Source: an uncultured Eudoraea sp. | Lineage (GTDB): Bacteria; Bacteroidota; Bacteroidia; Flavobacteriales; Flavobacteriaceae | Length of the DNA: 64,000 bases | NCBI GenBank assembly: GCA_947258405.1 | Contig: CAMYIE010000013.1 | Location: forward strand, 1-64,000 | Direction of reading: 5' to 3' | Part shown: positions 1-8,001 of the stretch, piece after piece | Numbering within the stretch: position 1 is the first letter of the stretch | Layout: each line of letters starts with the position of its first letter | Program-made: the position numbers and the translations under genes | The notes under the pieces: generated by a model | What the model was told of the DNA's origin: nothing | The model's input: only the letters and a program-made list of their open reading frames with translations | Databases searched by the model: none

Positions 1-11
1 ACGCTACCAGC

Positions 12-149
12 CAGTTCCGAATTCTTGCGGAAACAAGCCACATCCCGAAGTTATTCTCATTATGTCATTCGAACTAGCTACCATCCCGCCAAGGCGGGTA
101 CGCCACCAGTCTGTTTCGTATCCTTGAAAAAATAAGCCATATCCCGGAT
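12..149. repeat. degenerate direct repeat in non-coding DNA
   Basis: The 341 bases before the first gene hold no convincing coding frame. Two related blocks occur about 99 bp apart, at 12-50 and 106-149. Both begin with CCAGT or a near match, pass through a CTTG, and end in AAGCCAyATCCCG. The copies differ at many positions, so this looks like an old duplication or two decayed copies of a dispersed element. No function can be assigned, and no clear TAnnTTTG promoter was found here for the downstream operon. Confidence 0.45.
85..98. repeat. short GC-rich hairpin
   Basis: CCCGCC (85-90), AA, GGCGGG (93-98) forms a perfect 6-bp stem in otherwise AT-richer DNA. No T-run follows on either side, so it does not look like a complete intrinsic terminator. 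It lies between the two copies of the degenerate repeat and may be part of the same dispersed element. Confidence 0.4.
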
Positions 150-341
150 AAGGAATGCAAAATTAAAAAGATTCGAGAAACAGGCGTGGTTTTGTCGCAA
201 TTATTTTCGGCAGTACTAGCAATTTTAGCCTTGTCCTAAATAATTCTTCAGAGTAAAAAATCTATGACAAATATCATATTATGAGAACCTTAACAGTGTT
301 AGTTTAGGAGCTCAATTATCGATCATTTAAATAGTGCACTT

Positions 342-1466
342 ATGAAATTCTTCAACTTAAGGACTATCCTATTCTTATCCTTATCTAGTTTTCTTTTGGT
401 ACAATGTACCAGTGACCCCATACCCGGACCACCGGGAGTAGATGGTATTGATGGCGCAGACGGTGCCGATGGTACCGCCTCTTGTATCTCTTGTCATTCC
501 AATAGCGCAAGGGATCCTATTGAAAATTCATTCTTTGCCTCTAAACACGGTTCCAGTTTTGTTGGATTTGCCGCCGGCAGAGGGGGTGAAGATCCTACTA
601 ACCGATGCGCACAGTGCCATGGTGAGGAAGGTTTTATAGATTATGTCGAACTTGGTGAATCCGATTCATTAGGGTATGCCAATCCCTCTCCTTTTTACTG
701 CTCTACCTGTCATAGCAAGCACCGGACCTTTGATTTTGAAAACGATGGTTTGGATTATGCCCTGAGGAACCCGGATGCGGCTACTCTTGTCATAGACGGG
801 ATGACTGTTATAGATTTTGAAGGTCCCAGCAATAATTGTATTACCTGTCACCAACCACGGAGCAGCTATGTGATTCCTGCAGAAGACGGTACGGGTAAAT
901 ATGTGGTTACCAGTTCACGCTTCGGACCACACCACGGACCTCAGTCCACCATGCTCGAAGGTATTATGGGCGCGAACCTGGCAGGGCCAGAAGGCTATCC
1001 CGGAGTGGCTTCTTCTGCGCATAGAAACGGTTCTTCTTGTGTAAACTGCCATATGGGTGAATCTAGTACCGAGACAGAAGGGCTGCATTCAATGGTTCCA
1101 ACAGAAGCAGCATGCGTAGAATGCCACCCATCAGGTGCTCCTGATCGATTAGCAGAATTCGATGATCGTATGGCTGCACTGAAACAGTTGCTTGGACAGG
1201 TGGTCGGTGAAGAATATGCGGTGGACTCCCTTGGAAATCCTGTTTACGATATGGATGGCAACCCCGTGGGAAATGGTGTGACGGTGACCGGTATCATTGT
1301 TGATACACCAGAGCCAGATCGTTCTCAGGAAGGAATTTTTTCCACAGCTGAAGCACAGGCCGCATGGAATTATAAGACCTTACTGGAAGATAACAGCCGT
1401 GGCATCCATAACCCCGCATATACCAGGGCATTGCTTGAAAACTCAATCAAAGCCTTAGAAGAATAA
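342..1466 (+). CDS. hexaheme c-type cytochrome lipoprotein with collagen-like stalk
   Basis: An exported lipoprotein of 374 residues that should carry six covalent c-type hemes. Residues 1-22 are a signal peptide ending in a lipobox-like LLVQC, with Cys22 as the likely lipid site. Residues 28-45 are Gly-x-y triplets resembling a short collagen stalk. Six CxxCH motifs follow, at about residues 48-52, 89-93, 120-124, 166-170, 233-237 and 258-262. The last 110 residues have no heme motif. It opens a tightly packed operon with a beta-barrel, an iron-sulfur protein, an NrfD subunit and further cytochromes, so it probably moves electrons at the outer membrane or in the periplasm. Heme binding is well supported; location and partner are inferred. 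I do not recognise a named family. Confidence 0.88.
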   Translation: MKFFNLRTILFLSLSSFLLVQCTSDPIPGPPGVDGIDGADGADGTASCISCHSNSARDPIENSFFASKHGSSFVGFAAGRGGEDPTNRCAQCHGEEGFIDYVELGESDSLGYANPSPFYCSTCHSKHRTFDFENDGLDYALRNPDAATLVIDGMTVIDFEGPSNNCITCHQPRSSYVIPAEDGTGKYVVTSSRFGPHHGPQSTMLEGIMGANLAGPEGYPGVASSAHRNGSSCVNCHMGESSTETEGLHSMVPTEAACVECHPSGAPDRLAEFDDRMAALKQLLGQVVGEEYAVDSLGNPVYDMDGNPVGNGVTVTGIIVDTPEPDRSQEGIFSTAEAQAAWNYKTLLEDNSRGIHNPAYTRALLENSIKALEE

Positions 1467-1565
1467 TATTTCGGGACTTGTTGATAATCAAAGTTTACAG
1501 TTAAACACAACAGTAACCCAGCTTTGAAAGGCACAAGTCCTGAGATCACTAATGATCATACTCAA

Positions 1566-1955
1566 ATGAAAAAAATAAGTAGCAAGTTTCTGGTACTGAT
1601 TCTGTTTCTGGCGTATTCTTCGTGTTATTATGATGAGGCTGTTGAGGAGATAATACCAGAAATCCCCGAGGAACAGGAAGTTTCCTTTTCCGAGGACATC
1701 CAACCTATCTTCATTCAGGAAGGCAAGGATTGTACCACCTGCCATAATGGTACGGTAGCCAATCCCGATTTGCGTGAAGGCAATGCCTATAACGCCATAG
1801 TACCCGACCTGGTAGTGCCTGGAAATGCAGAAGCCAGTGTTTTCTATCAAAGACTGCCTGGCAACAACCATCCGGTAGAAGCCGGCTTCCTCCTCAATAC
1901 AGATGAAATAGCACTGATAAAGGCATGGATCGATCGAGGTGCCGAAAACAATTAA
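1566..1955 (+). CDS. small monoheme cytochrome c lipoprotein
   Basis: About 129 residues. The chosen start is the ATG at 1566, which opens directly into a signal peptide (MKKISSKFLVLILFLAYSSC) with a lipobox Cys; an upstream in-frame ATG at 1524 would place 14 polar residues before it. One CTTCH heme motif lies in the context SFSEDIQPIF...CTTCHNG, which resembles the single-heme domain often fused to planctomycete-type cytochromes. A helical ending (DEIALIKAWIDRGAE) completes the fold. It sits between the hexaheme lipoprotein and the DUF5777 barrel and is probably an electron carrier of the same complex. The distal heme ligand is not obvious. Confidence 0.8.
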   Translation: MKKISSKFLVLILFLAYSSCYYDEAVEEIIPEIPEEQEVSFSEDIQPIFIQEGKDCTTCHNGTVANPDLREGNAYNAIVPDLVVPGNAEASVFYQRLPGNNHPVEAGFLLNTDEIALIKAWIDRGAENN

Positions 1956-1972
1956 CTGTTAAGATCAAACAC

Positions 1973-2833
1973 ATGAAAAAAACAATAGTTGCTTTGATTT
2001 CACTCCTGGTGGTACAGGCCTCACTTCTTTCTCAGGAGAAATCACGTGATTCTTTGCCAGACAAACCTGAAAGGGATGCTTTCGAAAGTTCCTATATCAT
2101 AGATAACCCAACCGACCTGCTATTCAATAAAAAAACTATGGAAATAGTGATCAATCACCGGTTCGGGACCTTTAATGGGGGCACCAACGACCTGATTGGG
2201 ATCTGGGCCCCTTCAAATATCCGCATTGGGGTGGCCTATGCCCCACATGAAAGGATTACCGTAGGGTTTGGAACAACCAAATTTGATCGTCTCCAGGATT
2301 TTAACTGGAAGGTTGGGTTGTTAAAACAAACACGTTCTGGCAGGATTCCTGTAAATATATCCTATTATGGGAATTTCGTGATCGATGCACGTAAAAAAGA
2401 GAATTTTGCACTAGACCAGCACAGATATTCGTTCTTCCACCAGGTTATTTTTGCCCGTAGGTTTACTTCGACCCTCTCGATGCAAATTGCACCCAGCATT
2501 TCCCATTTTAACGTGGTAGACTCCAATATGAAAAACGATCGTATAGCCATTGCCTTCGGAGGGCGGGTAAAAATTAGCCCGCAATCTTCAATTCTATGGG
2601 ATTACAGCCAGCCGATCACCCGGTTCGAGATCAATCCGGATCTCAATAACTACAACAACTACCCGGGTGTTAGTCTCGGTTTTGAAGTACGTACCTCTTC
2701 TCATGCCTTTCAGATTTTTATAAGCAACCTTAATGGTATTGTACCGCAACAGAGCTATGTTAAAAATGAAAACGACTTTTTTAACGGGGATATACTTATA
2801 GGTTTCAATATAACCCGACTCTATAATTTCTAA
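1973..2833 (+). CDS. DUF5777-family outer-membrane beta-barrel protein
   Basis: About 286 residues from the ATG at 1973, where the signal peptide begins (MKKTIVALISLLVVQASLLSQ). A start at 1925 would overlap the previous gene and add 16 charged residues. The mature part alternates polar and aromatic residues and ends in an aromatic (RLYNF), as outer-membrane barrels do. The stretch from SSYIIDNPTDL through INHRFGTFNGG matches my recollection of DUF5777. Members are often next to cytochrome genes in Bacteroidota. Here it could be a porin-like partner for the lipoprotein cytochromes. Barrel fold likely; function unknown. Confidence 0.75.
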   Translation: MKKTIVALISLLVVQASLLSQEKSRDSLPDKPERDAFESSYIIDNPTDLLFNKKTMEIVINHRFGTFNGGTNDLIGIWAPSNIRIGVAYAPHERITVGFGTTKFDRLQDFNWKVGLLKQTRSGRIPVNISYYGNFVIDARKKENFALDQHRYSFFHQVIFARRFTSTLSMQIAPSISHFNVVDSNMKNDRIAIAFGGRVKISPQSSILWDYSQPITRFEINPDLNNYNNYPGVSLGFEVRTSSHAFQIFISNLNGIVPQQSYVKNENDFFNGDILIGFNITRLYNF

Positions 2834-2854
2834 TCCACAGTCGGCCTAGCAGAT

Positions 2855-3121
2855 ATGAAGAATAAACCCGCCAAAAAGATAGTATTGGAACGCCGTAGAA
2901 TTCTTCCTATTCTCGGTACAGGACTTTTGTTACCATTTATGACTGTGAGGCTACAGGCATCAGAAAAGGAAGAGAACCCAGAATACAAGACGCTTCTAAA
3001 ACCCGACGGCACTGCCGTGCGGGTAACTTCAAGCGGAATAAAGAAATCTAAAGTAGTAAGGAAGAATATCAGCAATAAAGAACTGCTAACCTGGCTAAAA
3101 AAAGATCCACAGGATTCTTAA
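2855..3121 (+). CDS. small twin-arginine-type protein of the cytochrome operon
   Basis: An 88-residue protein with an N-terminal ERRRILPILGTGLLLPFM segment, that is an Arg pair followed by a hydrophobic stretch, resembling a Tat signal or a short membrane anchor. The rest is polar and lysine-rich, with no cysteine. It lies 21 bp after the beta-barrel gene and 3 bp before the Tat-exported iron-sulfur gene, so it is clearly within the operon. It might be an assembly factor or small subunit. I do not recognise the family. An antisense frame covering the same DNA is less plausible given the co-directional spacing. Confidence 0.6.
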   Translation: MKNKPAKKIVLERRRILPILGTGLLLPFMTVRLQASEKEENPEYKTLLKPDGTAVRVTSSGIKKSKVVRKNISNKELLTWLKKDPQDS

Positions 3122-3124
3122 GAC

Positions 3125-4108
3125 ATGAAAGACCAGAAAAAAGATACCAGACGAAAGTTCCTCAACCAGGGATGGAAATTGGGCTTGGCTTCTATATTAG
3201 GAGGCGCAGCCCTGGCACATCTTAAAGAAGGGTCTGGACTTGAAGGTACAGAATCTTTTGGGGAAACCGTGGAACTGATGGACACAGAGGGCAATATCAT
3301 CGAAGTGGATGCAACACAGGTAGAGGAAATGGCCTCTGCCGGGCAGGCCCACGAAGTTCGACGTGGTATGCCGGGCAGGAAATTCGTGATGGTCGTAGAC
3401 CTTGCCAAATGTCAGAATGCTTTGGCTTGTCAGCGTTCCTGCAATAAACATCACTTTGTCACCGGGGATAACGCCTGGCTCAAAGTATATAAAATGCAGG
3501 AAACCGAAGAAACAGGTCCCTATTGGATGCCAACCTTATGTATGCATTGTGATAAGCCTGCCTGTGTGACGGTTTGCCCGGTGGATGCAACCTTTAAGAG
3601 GGAAGATGGGTTGGTGCTGATAGATAATGATCGTTGTGTGGGATGCCGATTTTGTATGGCAGCCTGTCCCTACTCCACCCGGGTATTTAACTGGAATGAA
3701 CCCAAACAGGAATTTGAAATGAACATGGAGATGGTAGCGCAAATGCATAGTCCGGAACATGCCGGTATGCCAAGTGTTAAGGGTACTGTCGACAAGTGTG
3801 ATTTTTGCCCCCATCAGGCCGTCAAGGGCGAACTGCCCCATTGTGTGACAGCCTGCCCAAACGGCGTATTCTATTTTGGGGACAAGAATGAGGATACAGT
3901 GACCAATGGGACCGAGACGGTTCGACTCAGCAAACTTCTAGAGGACAATGCAGGATACCGACTTTTTGAGGAATTTGGAACAGAACCTAATGTTTACTAT
4001 CTGCCCCACAAAGACAGGTTGCCTTTTGAAGAAGGCCTGGAAAACTACAATGAATTTCAATCGGTTGAAAAACCAGATACCGCAATGGAAAATCCAAAAG
4101 ATTCATGA
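3125..4108 (+). CDS. Tat-exported four-cluster iron-sulfur subunit (NrfC/ActB-like)
   Basis: A 327-residue electron-transfer subunit of the family that partners NrfD-type membrane proteins. The twin-arginine signal is TRRKFLNQGWKLGLASILGG (residues 8-27). Cys motif I is Cys96, Ala99, Cys102, Cys106; motif II is Cys139, 142, 147, 151; motif III is Cys171, 174, 177, 181; motif IV is Cys225, 228, 240, 244. Motif I therefore lacks its second Cys, leaving 15 ligands. In this family such a loss usually means one cubane becomes [3Fe-4S]; ActB of alternative complex III is described with three [4Fe-4S] and one [3Fe-4S]. Its stop overlaps the NrfD start by 4 bp (ATGA). No molybdopterin subunit is encoded nearby. 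Confidence 0.9.
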   Translation: MKDQKKDTRRKFLNQGWKLGLASILGGAALAHLKEGSGLEGTESFGETVELMDTEGNIIEVDATQVEEMASAGQAHEVRRGMPGRKFVMVVDLAKCQNALACQRSCNKHHFVTGDNAWLKVYKMQETEETGPYWMPTLCMHCDKPACVTVCPVDATFKREDGLVLIDNDRCVGCRFCMAACPYSTRVFNWNEPKQEFEMNMEMVAQMHSPEHAGMPSVKGTVDKCDFCPHQAVKGELPHCVTACPNGVFYFGDKNEDTVTNGTETVRLSKLLEDNAGYRLFEEFGTEPNVYYLPHKDRLPFEEGLENYNEFQSVEKPDTAMENPKDS

Positions 4109-5424
4109 GTAGATACGAAAAATTGATCCATGACCTTGGCCCAAGAGGATTCAACCTCCGAGGGAAATTATGGGTAGGCTTTCTACTGCTCGTAATTCTA
4201 GCTGGCATAGTAGCCTATATAGAACAGATCATTGAAGGCCAGGTAGTTACCAATATGAGAGACTATGTACTCTGGGGAGTATATATTTCCAATTTCGTAT
4301 TCTTTGTTGCCACTAGTTTTGTGGCAGCCATTGTAATCGCCGCACTCCGGCTTACCAAAAATGAATGGAGAAGGCCTTTTGTAAGACTGGCCGCAATCGT
4401 GGGTTTTGCATGTATTGTGATGGCTGGTATAACCATCATTATCGACATGGCTCGTCCGGACCGTATGATGAACCTCTTCATTCATGCCCGACTTCAGTCA
4501 CCTATCACCTGGGATGTAATCATAATTCCCACCTTTATGGTTGTAAGTTTGTTATTGCTTTACTTCCCATTGATTCCTGACCTGGCGATAATGCGGGACC
4601 ATTACTCAAAGAATAAACCCCGACTAAGCAGGATTTATGGATTCTTCGCCCTGAAATGGAACTGGGCTGCACAACAGATCAGGCTTCAGCAAAAGAGCAT
4701 CCAAATATTAGCACTGATGATCCTCCCTTTGGGACTTATTCTGGAATCTATAGATGCCTACCTTTTCTCTACCACGTACCGGGTGGGATGGGATAGTTCT
4801 AACTTTGCCCCATATTTCATCTCCGGAGCAATGGTAGCCGGCCTTGGTGCATTGGTTTCCGTCGTATATATAGTTCGTAGAAATAAGCACCTTCAAAATT
4901 ATATTACAAATTACCATTTTAATAAGATGGGAAAACTATTTAACCTTGCCCTGATAATCTACTTATATTTCAATATTAACGAGTATCTAATTCCATTATT
5001 CACTGCGAAGAAAGGGGAAAGCGAACACCTGGAGTCGCTGTTGATCGGGCCATATTCGACGCTGTTCTGGGTTGTTTCCTTTGTGGGACTGCTGATTCCA
5101 GCCATACTTACTATTTTTAAACGTTTCCGACAGCCTCGGTGGTTGTTCTACATCGCTATCGTGGTTGTCATTGGCTCCTGGTGGAAACGATATCTGATCG
5201 TAACGCCCACCCTGCTTCACCCCTATGTACCAATACAAGGGGTTCCTGAATCATGGCGACACTATTTTCCAAGCCTGCACGAGTGGTTGATCACCTCAGC
5301 AACTCTTGCCATGGCCCTCTTGATCATCACATTGCTTATGCGATATGTGCCTGTGATATCAATTGACCGTTTAGCTGCAGAAAAAGAACTGGCCGAATCA
5401 GAACATAAAAAGGCTGCTATATGA
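4105..5424 (+). CDS. NrfD/PsrC-type polytopic membrane subunit
   Basis: A 439-residue integral membrane protein with roughly nine or ten hydrophobic helices, starting near residues 20-40 and ending near residues 390-415. The order and loop pattern (for example ARPDRMMNLFIHARLQSPITWD after the third helix) match NrfD/polysulfide reductase membrane subunits, which bind menaquinol on the periplasmic side. It overlaps the iron-sulfur gene and the next gene by 4 bp each, implying translational coupling and a fixed complex. It likely exchanges electrons between the quinone pool and the iron-sulfur protein. Direction cannot be read from sequence. ActC/ActF of alternative complex III are the closest functional comparison. 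Confidence 0.88.
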   Translation: MSRYEKLIHDLGPRGFNLRGKLWVGFLLLVILAGIVAYIEQIIEGQVVTNMRDYVLWGVYISNFVFFVATSFVAAIVIAALRLTKNEWRRPFVRLAAIVGFACIVMAGITIIIDMARPDRMMNLFIHARLQSPITWDVIIIPTFMVVSLLLLYFPLIPDLAIMRDHYSKNKPRLSRIYGFFALKWNWAAQQIRLQQKSIQILALMILPLGLILESIDAYLFSTTYRVGWDSSNFAPYFISGAMVAGLGALVSVVYIVRRNKHLQNYITNYHFNKMGKLFNLALIIYLYFNINEYLIPLFTAKKGESEHLESLLIGPYSTLFWVVSFVGLLIPAILTIFKRFRQPRWLFYIAIVVVIGSWWKRYLIVTPTLLHPYVPIQGVPESWRHYFPSLHEWLITSATLAMALLIITLLMRYVPVISIDRLAAEKELAESEHKKAAI

Positions 5425-6290
5425 AATCGAATATAGATATACATATTGCGGATTTCCGAATACTGGGTTTTGCCCTGGCATTTCTACTCGTATTACCAAC
5501 TAGCGCACAGGATAAAAAAGAGCGGCTGCGAATTGGAGCTGTATATACCAAGATCATGGACGGGCCTGTTTATCTCGATCTGTCTACATCAGCACGAATC
5601 GACCGGAGCAATGTTAAAGTACCAGACATAGGCCTGGACGTCTTTTACGAAGTGGACGGGGAGGAATATCCTTTGGGCGAAGTACGCACCGGTGCTAACG
5701 GAGATGTCCGGTTTACAATGGACAATCCCGGGCAGATTCAACCCGATTCCACTGGCCTGTATATTCTTAGCGCCACATTTGAAGGCGATGATACATTCCG
5801 AAGGGCCAGCAGAAGCATTGAATTCAGGGATGCAGCTATCCGTGCCTCTCTTAAAACACAAGACAGCATAAATTATATAGAAGCTTCTCTATCTGATACA
5901 GTACTTGATAGTCTGGTGGAAGGCGCACTGATCAAGGTACAGGTAAAACGCATGTTCAAACCTTTACAGATCAGCGAGGAGTTCCTGATGACAGATACCA
6001 ATGGAAGTATACTGGTCCCAGTCCCGGGAGATATCCCAGGAAAGGATGGAATACTGGACATCGAGGTAGTCATCGAGGAAAACGACACATTCGCTACAGT
6101 TAAAACCTCGTTGGAAGCCAAGGTTGGCACACCAATTGCACATATTTCTACCTACGATCAAAGGGCGCTTTGGGCCCGGAGTAGTAAAAGCCCTATATTT
6201 ATTTTGATATTCACCGGGGTTTTGATATTCGGTGCCTGGGGACTTGTCATATATTTGATCATTAATATGTATAGAATTGCTAAAAACTGA
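5421..6290 (+). CDS. exported protein with Ig-like domains and C-terminal membrane anchor
   Basis: A 289-residue protein with an N-terminal signal peptide (residues about 10-30, ending near TSAQ), a beta-rich middle that reads like two Ig-like modules (phrases such as LGEVRTGANGDVRF and TDTNGSILVPVPG), and a C-terminal hydrophobic helix (about 262-283, IFILIFTGVLIFGAWGLVIY). The bulk should lie in the periplasm, anchored to the inner membrane. It is translationally coupled to the NrfD gene (ATGA overlap) and 3 bp upstream of a cytochrome c gene. No heme or metal motif is visible. It may be an accessory subunit or scaffold of the complex; family not recognised. Confidence 0.7.
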   Translation: MKSNIDIHIADFRILGFALAFLLVLPTSAQDKKERLRIGAVYTKIMDGPVYLDLSTSARIDRSNVKVPDIGLDVFYEVDGEEYPLGEVRTGANGDVRFTMDNPGQIQPDSTGLYILSATFEGDDTFRRASRSIEFRDAAIRASLKTQDSINYIEASLSDTVLDSLVEGALIKVQVKRMFKPLQISEEFLMTDTNGSILVPVPGDIPGKDGILDIEVVIEENDTFATVKTSLEAKVGTPIAHISTYDQRALWARSSKSPIFILIFTGVLIFGAWGLVIYLIINMYRIAKN

Positions 6291-6293
6291 ATA

Positions 6294-6695
6294 ATGAAAA
6301 CAATGAAAAAACTTTTGCCAATTGCATTTTTGACCCTTCTATTTTTTGCTTTCAATTCCCCTCCCCAGGAGGAATGGGTAGTTCCGGAAGAGTATGTAAA
6401 TATGAAAAATCCTACGGACCCTGCCGTGGACCTCAACATTGGAAAAGCCCTATATAAAAAACATTGTCAGTCATGCCATGGTAAAGAAGGGTATGGCGAC
6501 GGCCCAAAAGCGGCCGATCAAAAAGGCGATCTGGGAGATTTTTCAACAGCAGAGTATCAGTCACAGACAGATGGTGAATTGTTTTATAAAACTTCCTTCG
6601 GCCGTGATGACATGCCGGAATACACCAAAAAAATGCCCGATGATGAAGATCGTTGGCTAATAGTCAACTACATGAGGACCATGCTTGAAGAATAG
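6294..6695 (+). CDS. class I cytochrome c, monoheme
   Basis: A 133-residue exported cytochrome c. The signal peptide covers residues 1-22 or so (KKLLPIAFLTLLFFAFNS). The heme motif is CQSCHG, in the typical context GKALYKKHCQSCHGKEGYGDG; the distal ligand is probably the Met in DDMPEYTKKMPD, and the C-terminal helix DDEDRWLIVNYMRTM is classic. It ends the membrane-complex operon and probably accepts electrons from the NrfD/iron-sulfur module, comparable to ActE in alternative complex III. Confidence 0.87.
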   Translation: MKTMKKLLPIAFLTLLFFAFNSPPQEEWVVPEEYVNMKNPTDPAVDLNIGKALYKKHCQSCHGKEGYGDGPKAADQKGDLGDFSTAEYQSQTDGELFYKTSFGRDDMPEYTKKMPDDEDRWLIVNYMRTMLEE

Positions 6696-6720
6696 ATCAA
6701 TATTGAGTCATTAAACCCTA

Positions 6721-7935
6721 ATGATGGATAACAGTTTAAGATATATCAGCATCTCACATAAGTCTGCCGCGCTAAAAGCGCGGGAATGCTATCATTTTTC
6801 AGATGCAGAGCAAAAGGCCTGGGTAGAGAAAATAAGATTAAATTTTGAAGATGTCCAGGGATTACTCATACTGGTTACATGTAACAGAACAGAGATATAT
6901 TTTGAATCCAAAAATACCACAGCCCGTCAGATACTCCATTTTATTATCAATGGCACCATGGCTAATTCCCAAGATCGGAGTACGAGTTATTTTAGTACTT
7001 CTGATGAAACCCTAGAATCTGTAAAGCATATCCTAGAAGTATCTTCCGGATTAGCGTCATCTGTTCTGGGTGATTCGGAGATTATTCATCAGATAAAAAT
7101 GGCATATCATCAAAGCTGCCAGGACCAGCTACAAGGTTCGCTTTTGGAACGTTGTATGCAATCCGTTTTTAAATGCCATAAAAGGATCAGCAATGAGACC
7201 AGGTTCAGGGATGGCACTACCTCTGTAGCTTATAAGGCCTTGAAATTGATCGCCAGTACTTTTAATACGGTTGAAAGAAAATCTTTAAAAATTCTGTTCA
7301 TTGGTGCCGGAGATATAGTGAAGCAACTCCTGAATTATAACAATAAGTTTGAGTTTAATTCGGTTTATGTGGCTAATAGGACGGCACAAAAAGCCGAGGA
7401 CCTGACACAAAAATTCGGAGGGTATACCTATGATTGGGATCGGGTTCTCGCAAATGATTTCAAGGATTTCAATGTTATTGTGACAGCCGTGAGCAATCGG
7501 CCTAACCTTGTAAATAATTTAGCAAAAGGGACCGGGAAATCTTTAATTCTTGACTTGGCCGTTCCGGGAAATACTGACAAGCAACTGGCCGACGAACCAC
7601 ATATAATCCATTACGACCTGGATTCCATAGCTAAAGCCCTGAAGGAAAATCACGATAACAGAATGAAGAGTATCGATCAGGTGGAAAAGATTATCAAGGT
7701 CGAACTTCAGGAATATGTGTTCTGGTTGAAAAAAGCCCCAGCCAGGAAATTTCTGTCTGATTATAAGACCGAAGTTGTTGAATGGGTCAATACTTATCTC
7801 CATCAACACGGACAACGTATTGAGAACGACAAAGCCCAACTTGCAATTAACAGGATTATCAGAAGATCGTTTAAGCAACAAGGTAAAAAAATCCCCGAAC
7901 CAGAAATGGAACTAATTCTCGAAGAGCACATTTAA
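6721..7935 (+). CDS. hemA: glutamyl-tRNA reductase
   Basis: Catalyses the NADPH-dependent reduction of glutamyl-tRNA to glutamate-1-semialdehyde, the first step of C5-pathway heme synthesis. The 404 residues match the family: an N-terminal catalytic domain with ISHKSA and the active-site TCNRTEIY (nucleophilic Cys), SSGLASSVLGDSEI, a Rossmann NADPH domain with LFIGAGDIVKQL and NRT, and a C-terminal dimerisation helix region. It lies 25 bp behind the cytochrome operon in the same direction, so it may be co-transcribed to raise heme supply. No other heme gene is adjacent; it could be a second, dedicated copy or the only one in the genome. Start ambiguity: ATG at 6721 or 6724. Confidence 0.93.
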   Translation: MMDNSLRYISISHKSAALKARECYHFSDAEQKAWVEKIRLNFEDVQGLLILVTCNRTEIYFESKNTTARQILHFIINGTMANSQDRSTSYFSTSDETLESVKHILEVSSGLASSVLGDSEIIHQIKMAYHQSCQDQLQGSLLERCMQSVFKCHKRISNETRFRDGTTSVAYKALKLIASTFNTVERKSLKILFIGAGDIVKQLLNYNNKFEFNSVYVANRTAQKAEDLTQKFGGYTYDWDRVLANDFKDFNVIVTAVSNRPNLVNNLAKGTGKSLILDLAVPGNTDKQLADEPHIIHYDLDSIAKALKENHDNRMKSIDQVEKIIKVELQEYVFWLKKAPARKFLSDYKTEVVEWVNTYLHQHGQRIENDKAQLAINRIIRRSFKQQGKKIPEPEMELILEEHI

Positions 7936-8001
7936 TAATGATCTTTGATTCTTCTAAATATCCGCCATACTGTTCTATATAACTTCAAATCCACGTTGAT
8001 T

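Noticed and set aside
1-341. tRNA or rRNA fragment
   Set aside because: No cloverleaf or conserved rRNA stretch could be recognised.
2043-2052. ATCACGTGAT palindrome as a ParB binding (parS) site
   Set aside because: Only the central CACGTG with one further match agrees with the parS consensus (TGTTnCACGTGnAACA); the flanks differ and it lies inside the barrel gene far from parAB.
342-6695. Full alternative complex III or a Mo-dependent reductase operon
   Set aside because: Neither a molybdopterin domain nor an ActF second NrfD is present; only partial similarity remains.
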